This document shows, piece by piece, positions 56,928 through 64,000 of a stretch of 64,000 nucleotides of DNA. The notes under the pieces are model-generated. The model saw nothing but the letters and a program-made list of their open reading frames with translations, did not search any database and had not been told where the DNA came from. The stretch lies in contig CAYYJQ010000006.1 of NCBI GenBank assembly GCA_964472295.1, forward strand, positions 1-64,000, written 5' to 3'. The translations under genes and the position numbers were made by a program. Position 1 is the first letter of the stretch. Each line of letters starts with the position of its first letter. This DNA comes from JAJRZX01 sp964472295 (lineage in GTDB: Bacteria; Desulfobacterota; GWC2-55-46; JADFVP01).

Positions 56928-57338
56928 TTACTTGTCACCAAGCATATTGCCGGCTATGGCCATGCTCTTTCTGCCGTAATCCTCAAGATAAGACGCCACC
57001 TCATGCAGAGTCCGGCCTTTTCTGAGGGTATCGAACTTTATAAGAACGGGCAGATTCACACCAGTCATTATCTCAACTTCCCTGTCCTCGAGTATGCTCA
57101 TGGCGATATTCGTAGGCGTGCCCCCAAAAAGGTCGGTAAAGACCATGACCCCCTTGCCTCCATCCACCTCGCTTACTGCCCTGAGGAGCCTTCCCCTGAG
57201 GGCGTCCACGTCCTGGTAATTCTCGATACTTACGGGCTTTATCTTATCCATGCCGCCCTTTATGACCATGGCCGCGTCAAGGAGCGCTTTGCCCAGTTCT
57301 CCGTGCGTAATGATTACAGCGCCTATCATAATGTACAC
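56928..57338 (-). CDS. PTS mannose-family EIIA component
   Basis: This 136-residue protein has the phospho-His in VIITHGELGKALL and FTDLFGGTPTNIA, both typical of EIIA-Man. Translation may start at the second Met (residue 4). It is located between rapZ and EIIB. It should accept phosphate from HPr; the final target is unknown. Confidence 0.9.
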   Translation of the reverse strand: MYIMIGAVIITHGELGKALLDAAMVIKGGMDKIKPVSIENYQDVDALRGRLLRAVSEVDGGKGVMVFTDLFGGTPTNIAMSILEDREVEIMTGVNLPVLIKFDTLRKGRTLHEVASYLEDYGRKSMAIAGNMLGDK

Positions 57339-57342
57339 CTCG

Positions 57343-58206
57343 TCAAAGTTTATCGATATCGCGATGCTTCTGCCGAAGTGTCGTAATATCCATCCTGAGT
57401 GTATCCGCTATGGCCTCTGCGATGACCACAGAGCGGTGCTTTCCGCCGGTGCACCCCACGGCCACAGTAAGGTAAGATTTGCCCTCTTTCCAGTAAAGGG
57501 GCACGAGAAACTCGAGAAGCCCTCTCAGCCTCTCTATAAATTCCTTTGCCTCGGCGTTGGCAAGCACATACTCCCTTACCCTCGGGTCCCGGCCATCAAG
57601 CCTTCTAAGTCCAGCCACGAAAAAGGGGTTTGGTATGAACCTCACGTCAAAGAGGAGATCCGCGTCGCCGGGTATCCCGTAACGGAAGCCAAAGGATACA
57701 AGATTTATAGTGAGCGTGCTCCGCGCGATGGGTCCTGAGCAGTGTTCACGTATGACATCCCTTAACTGATGTACATTGTAGGAGCTCGTATCAATAACCC
57801 TGTCGGCGCAAAACTTTAGGTCCTTGAGGAGCCTTCTCTCCATTACAAGTCCCTCAAGGGGGCTCTCATCAGCGGCAAGGGGATGACTTCTCCTTGTCTC
57901 GCTGAACCTCCTTATAAGGACATCATTTGACGCCTCAAGATAAAGGATGGAGAGATTGTGTCCCGCCTCCTTCAGCTCGTCGATAACTGATATAATATCC
58001 TTGAGGAAGACACCCTCGCGAACGTCCACCACTATTGCGGCCCTTCTCACCTCACCCCTTTCCGAGACAAGCCTCATGAACTCGGGGAGCATGGGCACAG
58101 GCATATTGTCCACGCAGAAAAACCCCAGGTCCTCAAGGGCCTTTGTAGCCGTTCTCTTGCCAGACCCCGAGGGGCCGGTTATGACGACAAGGTTGACCTC
58201 CTTCAA
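57343..58206 (-). CDS. rapZ: RapZ/YvcJ-family nucleotide-binding protein
   Basis: This 287-residue P-loop protein has GPSGSGKRTATKALEDLG, VDVREG (second loop) and the C-terminal VAVGCTGGKHRSV. In E. coli RapZ adapts RNase E to small RNAs that control amino-sugar synthesis; in other phyla the role is less clear. It overlaps hprK and precedes EIIA by five bases. Confidence 0.92.
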   Translation of the reverse strand: MKEVNLVVITGPSGSGKRTATKALEDLGFFCVDNMPVPMLPEFMRLVSERGEVRRAAIVVDVREGVFLKDIISVIDELKEAGHNLSILYLEASNDVLIRRFSETRRSHPLAADESPLEGLVMERRLLKDLKFCADRVIDTSSYNVHQLRDVIREHCSGPIARSTLTINLVSFGFRYGIPGDADLLFDVRFIPNPFFVAGLRRLDGRDPRVREYVLANAEAKEFIERLRGLLEFLVPLYWKEGKSYLTVAVGCTGGKHRSVVIAEAIADTLRMDITTLRQKHRDIDKL

Positions 58207-59150
58207 CGCCTGGGCCTGTCCTTCCCTGCAAGGGCGTTTCGAAGGCCTGCCTCGAACTTCCTTGCCGGGTTTTTACCCATTATCTTGAGGATGCGGTTAC
58301 GTGCCGCTACTTCCACTATAGTGGCCACGCTTCTGCCGGGGCTCACGGGAATTACGAGGTAGGGCATCTTTACGCCGAGTATCTCAAAGGTCTGGTCCTC
58401 GAAACCGAGCCTCTCGTATGTGCCCGCGGGGTCCCACTTCACGAGTTCTATGACAAGGTCCAGCTGCTTCTGCTCGCGTATGGCCGTAATTCCAAAGAGG
58501 TCCTGAATATTTACTATACCCAGGCCCCGTATCTCCATATGATAACGAATGAGGTCCGCCGCCGTGCCTATGAGGGTAGAGGGCGGGAGCCTCTTAATTA
58601 CAACCACGTCATCGGCAACCAACCTGTAGCCCGAGGACACAAGATCAAGGGCGCACTCGCTCTTTCCTATGCCGCTCTTTCCCTTGAAGAGTATGCCTAT
58701 GCCAAGTACGTCCATTAAGACGCCGTGAAGGCGCACCGTCGGGGCCAACCTGTCGTCGAGAAACTTGGTAAAGTCCTCTATGACAACAGATGTCGTAAGT
58801 ACTGTCGTATAAAGGGGTATATTGTTCCTGTCGCAGAGTTCCTTGAGAGATACAGGGGGTTCCTCGCCCTTTGTAATAATGATGGCCGGCAACTCGGGAC
58901 TATCGAGGACCTTGAGGCTCCGGGCAAGTTTTTCTCCCTCAAGCCCCCTTACATACCCGGTCTCCGCGGCCCCGAATATCTGTATCCTCTCGAAGTGAAG
59001 TTCATCGAGGAGCCCTGTAAGGAGAAGGCCGGGCTTCTGGATATGGGGGCTCTCCAGCATCTTGGTTACGCCATCCCTGCCGGCGGCGAGACAAAAACGC
59101 AGGTGTTCTATTTTTTTGTCTTCAAAAATTTCCTTTACAGGCACTCCCAT
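58203..59150 (-). CDS. hprK: HPr kinase/phosphorylase
   Basis: This 315-residue enzyme phosphorylates and dephosphorylates a serine of HPr. Walker A is GKSGIGKSECALDL; MEIRGLGIVNIQDLFG is the family signature. The N-terminal domain begins with PVKEIFEDKKIEHLRF. Together with ptsH it marks a regulatory PTS. Confidence 0.95.
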   Translation of the reverse strand: MGVPVKEIFEDKKIEHLRFCLAAGRDGVTKMLESPHIQKPGLLLTGLLDELHFERIQIFGAAETGYVRGLEGEKLARSLKVLDSPELPAIIITKGEEPPVSLKELCDRNNIPLYTTVLTTSVVIEDFTKFLDDRLAPTVRLHGVLMDVLGIGILFKGKSGIGKSECALDLVSSGYRLVADDVVVIKRLPPSTLIGTAADLIRYHMEIRGLGIVNIQDLFGITAIREQKQLDLVIELVKWDPAGTYERLGFEDQTFEILGVKMPYLVIPVSPGRSVATIVEVAARNRILKIMGKNPARKFEAGLRNALAGKDRPRR

Positions 59151-59203
59151 GGCAGGACCTCAACTCTCACGATGCCTCGAAACATGGATAATATAAAGAA
59201 ACA

Positions 59204-59677
59204 TCAAGAGGCGTTCTTCTCGTCGGCCTCGGATATGATATTATAGATGGCTGATGAGTCGGGGGCGTTCAGGAGACGCTCGCGAAGGTCCGAACTCTTT
59301 AGTATGCGGGATATACAGGCAAGGAGTTTAAGATGGGCGGCCGCGGAGTTCTCTGGAGCTATGATGAGAAAAACAAGATGAACGGGCTTCCTGTCTATGG
59401 CCTTGAAGTCTATCCCCTCTTTGCTCCTTCCGAAAAAGACCCTTATCTCGTTTACGCCTCTCAATTTGCCGTGGGGCAGGGCCACTCCATGGCCGATACC
59501 CGTAGTCCCAAGTCTTTCCCTGGCGAAGAGGGCCTCGAGGGCCCTTTCCTTCTCAAGGCTGGGCATCTTGTCCTTGAGATGGTCCACCATCTCAACAAGG
59601 AGGGCCTCCTTGTCCCTCGCCTTGAGGGAAGGGAAGATGCAATCCTCATATAAGACATCTACGAGTTTCATGGGCAT
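59204..59677 (-). CDS. ptsN: nitrogen-regulatory EIIA (PtsN-like)
   Basis: This 157-residue PTS EIIA-2 domain has the active-site His in GIGHGVALPHGK. Helices and strands (VHLVFLIIAPENSAAAHLKLLACI) fit. It lies between hpf and hprK, the usual place beside rpoN. It likely senses the phosphorylation state of HPr and acts on potassium or stress controls. Confidence 0.93.
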   Translation of the reverse strand: MPMKLVDVLYEDCIFPSLKARDKEALLVEMVDHLKDKMPSLEKERALEALFARERLGTTGIGHGVALPHGKLRGVNEIRVFFGRSKEGIDFKAIDRKPVHLVFLIIAPENSAAAHLKLLACISRILKSSDLRERLLNAPDSSAIYNIISEADEKNAS

Positions 59678-59791
59678 ACACCAGCCTATTGAATTTTAGC
59701 GCGTCAGGAGACAGGATGCCCCGTAACGGAAGGGCCGGTCAAGGCGGCGGGACGTGGCCGGCCCTCACGGGCCGCTGACCGCCGGGAAAGG

Positions 59792-60340
59792 CTATCTCGT
59801 ACGGGTCTCTATGAGACCGTAATTACCGCCTTCTTTCTTGTAGATAACGCTTACGTTGCTCGTGTCATGGTCCGTAAAGATAAGGAAGTCCCCGTCTATC
59901 ACATCGAGCTGCATGGCCGCCTCTTCAACGGACATGGGCTTTATGAACCTGTTCTCCCGCTTTATGACCCTTGCCCTTGAGGGGGGCAACTCGGCCTCTG
60001 CGGCCTGTACCTCAGAAGAGCCGAAAGAGCCCACACTTACGCCCTCGGCGCACTTGTGGCCCTTGACCCTGTCCTTGTGTTTCTTGACCTGTATGTAAAG
60101 TTTGTCAATTACCTCGTCAATGGCGGAGTACATATCCTGAGTCGACTCCTGTGCCTTTATGGAGACGCTGTTGGCCGAGACCGTGGCGTCGGCTATGTGG
60201 CGTATCTTCTCCACAGAAAGGACCCAGTGTATCTCAACAGGCTCGATGAGGAAACGTGCGATGCGCGTGCTTTTTTCCTCGGCATACTTTCTCAGCGCAT
60301 CAGAACTGTCCATGTGCCTGAATGTAACGCTTACGTGCAT
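59792..60340 (-). CDS. hpf: ribosome hibernation promoting factor, long form
   Basis: This 182-residue protein has the HPF/RaiA domain (HVSVTFRHMDSSDALRKYA, then HKDRVKGHK) and the C-terminal dimerisation domain (KPMSVEEAAMQLDVIDGDFL). The long form pairs ribosomes as 100S dimers in resting cells. It follows rpoN, as in many rpoN clusters. Confidence 0.94.
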   Translation of the reverse strand: MHVSVTFRHMDSSDALRKYAEEKSTRIARFLIEPVEIHWVLSVEKIRHIADATVSANSVSIKAQESTQDMYSAIDEVIDKLYIQVKKHKDRVKGHKCAEGVSVGSFGSSEVQAAEAELPPSRARVIKRENRFIKPMSVEEAAMQLDVIDGDFLIFTDHDTSNVSVIYKKEGGNYGLIETRTR

Positions 60341-60480
60341 TTTTTACCTCCAGTAAAGGGATAACAATAGCCCGCCAAGAGGGCTGAATTGATTGTACCT
60401 GAATATGCTTTTCATATTATGCAGGAAGAATTTTTATATCAAAAAATACGAAACAAGTCAAAGAAAGAAAGTCTTTGAGA

Positions 60481-61923
60481 TCAGAAACAGGCCTTTCTCC
60501 TGCTCGATGAGGGAAAGCCAAGGGCCTCTCTGTACTTGGCCACAGTACGCCTTGCCACCTTTATTCCCGAGGCGGTGAGCATCTTGGCTATATCCTGGTC
60601 GCTCAGGGGTTTTGCCTGGTCCTCGCCCTCGATAATTTCCTTTATCTTCATCTTGATAAACTCGGAGGTAACGTCCGAGCCGTCTGTTCCCTGTATGCTG
60701 TTTGTAAAGAAGTACTTGAGTTCAAAGAGCCCCCGCGGCGTATCCACGTACTTGTTGGAGGTCACGCGGCTTACGGTGGACTCGTGCACGCCGAGGATGG
60801 CGGCAACGTCCTTCAATACAAGGGGCCTCAGGTACTCAAGCCCCCTGTCGAGAAAATCCCTCTGAAAATCAACGATGCACTCCACTACCCTGTAGATGGT
60901 CCTCTGGCGCTGGTGGAGGCTCTTTATAAGCCACATGGCGCTCCTGACCCGCTCCTGCAGATAGTTCTTGTCATCACCGCGAACGGCGCCATCTCCCGAG
61001 AGCAGGGTCCTGTAATAGCCGCTTATGCGGAGCTTCGGCATGCCGTCGTCGTTAAGGGTTATGAGGTACTCGTCTCCGACCTTTCGGATATAGACATCTG
61101 GCACGACATGGCGAGGCGTGGCGGCCCCAAAGCCCGAGCCCGGCGTTGGGTTAAGGGCGCTTGTAATAAGGCGGGCGGCGGTGCGCACATCGTCCTCGCT
61201 CACCCCGAGGGCACGGGCTATGCCTTTGATATTTCTCGCGGCAAAGGCCTTGAGGTGATGGGCAATTATCTCTTCGGCAACGGCGTTTCTCTCCGGGAGG
61301 AGACGTGCCTGTATGAGGAGGCACTCCCTTGCCGTCCTCGCCCCGGCCCCGGGAGGGTCGAGGCTGTGTATCAGCCTGAGAACAGCCTCCACCTCCTCTC
61401 TCTCTCGGCCAGTGCACCTTGTTATCTCTTCAAGAACAGACTCTTCATAAACGGCGTCCTCCATGGCGCCCCTATCGAGAACGCGAAGATAGCCGTCGTC
61501 GTCTATATTGCCTATGATGAATACAGCGAGTTCCCTTGCCTCAGCGCTTATATCACGGGTGTTCAACTGCCAGAGGAGATACTCCTGAAGCCCCCCTCCG
61601 CTGGAGGCGATATTCCGAAAGACATCATAATCGTCGTTGTTATTCCGAGCGGAAAAATTCACGGCCCCAGGACCGTTGTCACCTGACTCGGCAAGGTACT
61701 TCTGCCAGTTTAGTTCCATTTCGCCCCTGCCGTCCGGCTCAGGGGCAAGCCCCTCGTCAGGCGGCGAAGTGTCCTCGAGCACGGGGTTCTGCTCCAGTTC
61801 ATCCTTTACCGTCTCAATGAGGTCGAGACGCGACATCTGCAGTAGTTTTATGGCCATCTGCAACTGCGGCGTCATCACGAGGCTCTGTGAGAGCTTCAGT
61901 ACCTGTTTGAGTTCATAGGCCAT
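60481..61923 (-). CDS. rpoN: RNA polymerase sigma-54 factor
   Basis: This 480-residue protein has the glutamine-rich region I (QSLVMTPQLQMAIKLLQM), the core-binding domain (DIAAILGVHESTVSRVTSNKY), and the RpoN box ARRTVAKYREALGFPSS near the end. It directs -24/-12 promoters with bEBP activators; none of these activators is in the window. I saw no clear -24/-12 promoter in the spacers here. The C terminus adds a short RRKACF tail. Confidence 0.97.
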   Translation of the reverse strand: MAYELKQVLKLSQSLVMTPQLQMAIKLLQMSRLDLIETVKDELEQNPVLEDTSPPDEGLAPEPDGRGEMELNWQKYLAESGDNGPGAVNFSARNNNDDYDVFRNIASSGGGLQEYLLWQLNTRDISAEARELAVFIIGNIDDDGYLRVLDRGAMEDAVYEESVLEEITRCTGREREEVEAVLRLIHSLDPPGAGARTARECLLIQARLLPERNAVAEEIIAHHLKAFAARNIKGIARALGVSEDDVRTAARLITSALNPTPGSGFGAATPRHVVPDVYIRKVGDEYLITLNDDGMPKLRISGYYRTLLSGDGAVRGDDKNYLQERVRSAMWLIKSLHQRQRTIYRVVECIVDFQRDFLDRGLEYLRPLVLKDVAAILGVHESTVSRVTSNKYVDTPRGLFELKYFFTNSIQGTDGSDVTSEFIKMKIKEIIEGEDQAKPLSDQDIAKMLTASGIKVARRTVAKYREALGFPSSSRRKACF

Positions 61924-61989
61924 GTTCGAGACCTTTGTTCATGATTGATAAGAATGCTTGGCCGGCAAAAAAAGAGTCCGCCGCCCATT

Positions 61990-62715
61990 TCATATACTGA
62001 ACCTATCGCCAAGGTACACATCGCGCACGCCCTTGTGCTCCAGTATCTCCTCCGGCGTCCCTGACATTAGCATCTTTCCGCTGTCTATGATGTAGGCGTG
62101 GTCACATATGCCAAGCGTGGCCCCGACGTTATGGTCTGTAAGGAGTATGCCGATGCCCTTGCGCTTTAGTTCCACCATGATGTCCTGTATATCACAGACC
62201 GCCTTTGGGTCTATGCCCGAGAAGGGCTCATCAAGAAGGAGTATGCGGGGCGAGTTCACCATGGCCCGGGCTATCTCCACGCGCCTCCTCTCCCCGCCTG
62301 AGAGTGAAAAGGCCTTGGTGCCGGCAAGGTGGCTTATGCCAAGTTCCTCGAGATGCCCCTTGAGCCTTGAATCCATCTCGTCCCTTGAGAGGTTCTGATA
62401 CTCGAGGACGGCCCTGATATTCTCCTCTACAGTGAGTTTTCTGAATACAGAGGGCTCCTGCGCGAGGTAGCCAAGGCCCATCCTGGCCCTCTCGTACATG
62501 GCAAGGCCCGTAAGGTCATCGCCGCCAAGAGAGACAGAGCCCGAGTCGGGCCTTATGAGCCCCACTATCATGTAAAAGGTGGTTGTCTTTCCGGCGCCGT
62601 TTGGGCCAAGGAGCCCGACTATGTTGCCGGGCTCTATGACGAGGCTTACGCCATCGACAACGCGCCTCTTTCTGAAGGACTTAACGAGACTCCTTGCAGT
62701 GAGCGTTCTTGACAT
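61990..62715 (-). CDS. lptB: LPS export ABC ATPase LptB
   Basis: This 241-residue ATPase has GPNGAGKTT, LSGGERRRVEIARAM, LLLDEPFSGIDP and the LptB-type YLAQEPSVFRKLT. It drives LPS extraction from the inner membrane with LptFG, not seen here. It overlaps lptA by 35 bases and lies 66 bases upstream of rpoN. Confidence 0.96.
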   Translation of the reverse strand: MSRTLTARSLVKSFRKRRVVDGVSLVIEPGNIVGLLGPNGAGKTTTFYMIVGLIRPDSGSVSLGGDDLTGLAMYERARMGLGYLAQEPSVFRKLTVEENIRAVLEYQNLSRDEMDSRLKGHLEELGISHLAGTKAFSLSGGERRRVEIARAMVNSPRILLLDEPFSGIDPKAVCDIQDIMVELKRKGIGILLTDHNVGATLGICDHAYIIDSGKMLMSGTPEEILEHKGVRDVYLGDRFSI

Positions 62716-63292
62716 CCATTGCTCCAGTTACGCCGCTGGCGGGGACTTTTTCCGAGGCGTCCTCACCAGGGCATTTTTTTTCCGGTATGATTACGGCCGT
62801 GACCCTGCCGCTGTGAAGCCCCTCCACAAGGGCGCTGTCGTCATAGAGATATAGCGTTATCCTGTCGCCGCGAACCGTGTCCGAGCACCGTTCTATCACG
62901 GCATCTCCCGTAAGAAGGAGCGTATGCGCCACCCTGTCGTACTCGGCGCGCTCGGCCCTGGCCGTGCCCGATTCCCTGTATATGCGGACGTGTCCCCTTG
63001 CGTCTATCTTCTTCACCTCACTAGTCCCGGCGTACTCCATCTTGAGTTCATCGGAACAGAGGAGAAAGTCCTCACGGGCCTCCACATCGCCCTTGAAGAC
63101 AACGGTCTTTGAGGTCCTGTCGGCCTTCATCGTATCGGCTGTTATGGTTATGGGCATGCTCTTGCTCTTGGCCTTTTTGTCCTGCGCGTGGGCCTCACGC
63201 CCACTGAGGAGGCAAGAGGCAAGGAGGATAAGGAATATGACGAGGGACGAGCGCGCCATGACCCCCGGGAAAAGCCTCTCTCTGCTATCCAT
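62681..63292 (-). CDS. lptA: LPS transport periplasmic protein LptA
   Basis: This 203-residue exported protein has a signal peptide (SSLVIFLILLASCLLSG, AHA cleavage) and an OstA/LptA beta-jellyroll (ITADTMKADRTSKTVVFKG, VLFKGDVEA-like repeats, DRITLYLYDDSALVEG). It carries LPS across the periplasm. The charged tail after residue 165 is extra. An ATG at 63259 is an alternative start; the chosen one overlaps lptC. Confidence 0.9.
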   Translation of the reverse strand: MDSRERLFPGVMARSSLVIFLILLASCLLSGREAHAQDKKAKSKSMPITITADTMKADRTSKTVVFKGDVEAREDFLLCSDELKMEYAGTSEVKKIDARGHVRIYRESGTARAERAEYDRVAHTLLLTGDAVIERCSDTVRGDRITLYLYDDSALVEGLHSGRVTAVIIPEKKCPGEDASEKVPASGVTGAMDVKNAHCKESR

Positions 63293-63851
63293 GAATACCT
63301 CCCCCGTTTATTACTGCCTTCACGTCTCTCAGTATATAGAAACTGCCGCTATCGACCTCTACCCTGAAGCCAACGCCGCTCACCCTCATGTCGCCGCTGA
63401 ATATGACCACCGGCTCGGCAGAGGTAATTAGCCCCCCGGCCGTATTGTACCTTAGTTTTTCGGTCTTCAGGGTGTAGCCCTCGGGCGATGTGACCACAAC
63501 GGCGCCGCTTGCGAAGATAACCTTCTTTGCCTCGTCAAACCTGCCCCTCCGGGCCTTCATAATGAGGTTCTTCTTGTCATCGGGGCGGAAGGAAAGCCTG
63601 ATGCCCTCTAAGACCATCATATGCCTTGTCTTGAAACGGGTGGCCGTCCTGGCCCTGAGCCTCCAGGTGGTCCTGCCCTCACGGGTATTGGCGTAATTAA
63701 GGTCCTCTATCTTTACGCCTACATCCCTGTCCTCGGTGAATGTAACCTCATGCGCGCCCCTTGTGCTGTAATAAAGCACAACAAGGACAGCGAGGCCGGC
63801 GAGAGATATGATGATAAAGGCGGGAAGCACGAGTTTGGCTGTTCTTTTCAT
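63285..63851 (-). CDS. lptC: LPS export protein LptC
   Basis: This 188-residue protein has one N-terminal membrane anchor (LVLPAFIIISLAGLAVLVVLYY) and an LptC/DUF1239 beta fold (VKIEDLNYANTREGRTTWRL, TSPEGYTLKTEKLRYN). It links LptBFG to LptA. It is the first recognisable gene of the lpt-rpoN-pts transcript. The 149 bases beyond it to the window edge show no frame and no clear promoter. Confidence 0.9.
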   Translation of the reverse strand: MKRTAKLVLPAFIIISLAGLAVLVVLYYSTRGAHEVTFTEDRDVGVKIEDLNYANTREGRTTWRLRARTATRFKTRHMMVLEGIRLSFRPDDKKNLIMKARRGRFDEAKKVIFASGAVVVTSPEGYTLKTEKLRYNTAGGLITSAEPVVIFSGDMRVSGVGFRVEVDSGSFYILRDVKAVINGGGIHG

Positions 63852-64000
63852 GAATGCGTCCCCTGCCCTTCAGCGCCATTGATAAGGCGTCTTAATGCAA
63901 AAATTATACCACCAACCAGAATTAATAGTAAAGGATTTTATAAGAGGAAAAGGGCGGAACTCTCAGAAAAAAGTTATGATAAAACAAACGGTTAGAGTCT

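Noticed and set aside
60784..61686. Open frame of 300 codons opposite rpoN
   Set aside because: It is a shadow of the sigma-54 gene; no ribosome site or domain supports it.

Overview
The window is a gene-dense, moderately GC-rich bacterial chromosome segment. The LPS-export genes lptC-lptA-lptB, a long-form Hpf, the rpoN-ptsN cluster joined to HprK, RapZ and mannose-type EIIA/EIIB, and the APS-reductase route of sulfate assimilation suggest a Gram-negative, probably uncultured bacterium of the former Deltaproteobacteria or Nitrospirota sphere. This placement is an inference from gene content. No prophage, insertion sequence, CRISPR array or rRNA was seen.

Layout. 1-12 kb, all minus strand: tRNA-Ala; a kinase/receiver pair; galT; a DksA-type factor; moaC; an LpoA-like lipoprotein activator; and the heat-shock genes hrcA-grpE-dnaJ with no dnaK between them; then hemW, a CBS protein and a DUF2156 protein. 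12-19 kb, minus: an unusual operon encoding a Ycf46-type AAA ATPase fused to an FtsH-type (M41) protease domain, DUF1257 (Ycf35), DUF2997, an NrdG-like radical SAM enzyme, and an Hsp70 with a roughly 380-residue helical N-terminal extension; a TPR protein follows. This is the best candidate for an undescribed system. 19-25 kb, plus: an exported MBL-fold hydrolase, an ABC exporter, and three Sel1-repeat proteins in tandem. 25-28 kb, minus: a beta-CASP RNase, a LOG-family protein and a small zinc-ribbon membrane protein.

28-41 kb, minus: one long co-directional sulfur-assimilation block. In order of transcription it encodes ThrC-like enzyme, siroheme sulfite reductase, TusA, a MoaD/ThiS-type sulfur carrier, NIL protein, CysK, JAMM peptidase, ThiF/MoeB, a radical SAM protein, an SLC13 transporter, Usp, APS reductase and ATP sulfurylase. 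It is headed by a SAM-I (S-box) riboswitch with a clear terminator/antiterminator, placed directly upstream of the ThrC-like gene. Together the parts look like sulfate-to-sulfide reduction with delivery of sulfur as a protein thiocarboxylate to cysteine and probably homocysteine, under SAM feedback.

41-44.5 kb, minus: an HlyD/ABC/ABC-2 efflux operon with a near-consensus promoter overlapped by a TetR-style palindrome. 44.6-51 kb, plus: tRNA-Gly, an aldehyde dehydrogenase, a ferritin-like protein with a Cys-rich partner, a class III aminotransferase, and a PAP2-glycosyltransferase fusion. 51-64 kb, minus: ahcY and metK (SAM cycle), then ptsI, ptsH, EIIB, EIIA, rapZ, hprK, ptsN, hpf, rpoN, lptB, lptA, lptC. 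This is a regulatory phosphotransfer chain without a sugar permease.

Intergenic DNA is rich in repeats. There is a 153-bp element in two inverted copies with compensatory hairpin changes; a family built from a GGTTTTCTTTG box plus a CTTTCTTTT/AAAAGAAAG palindrome; REP-like GGTGGGC...GCCCACC palindromes; and degenerate tandem repeats with periods of 15, 40 and 80 bp.
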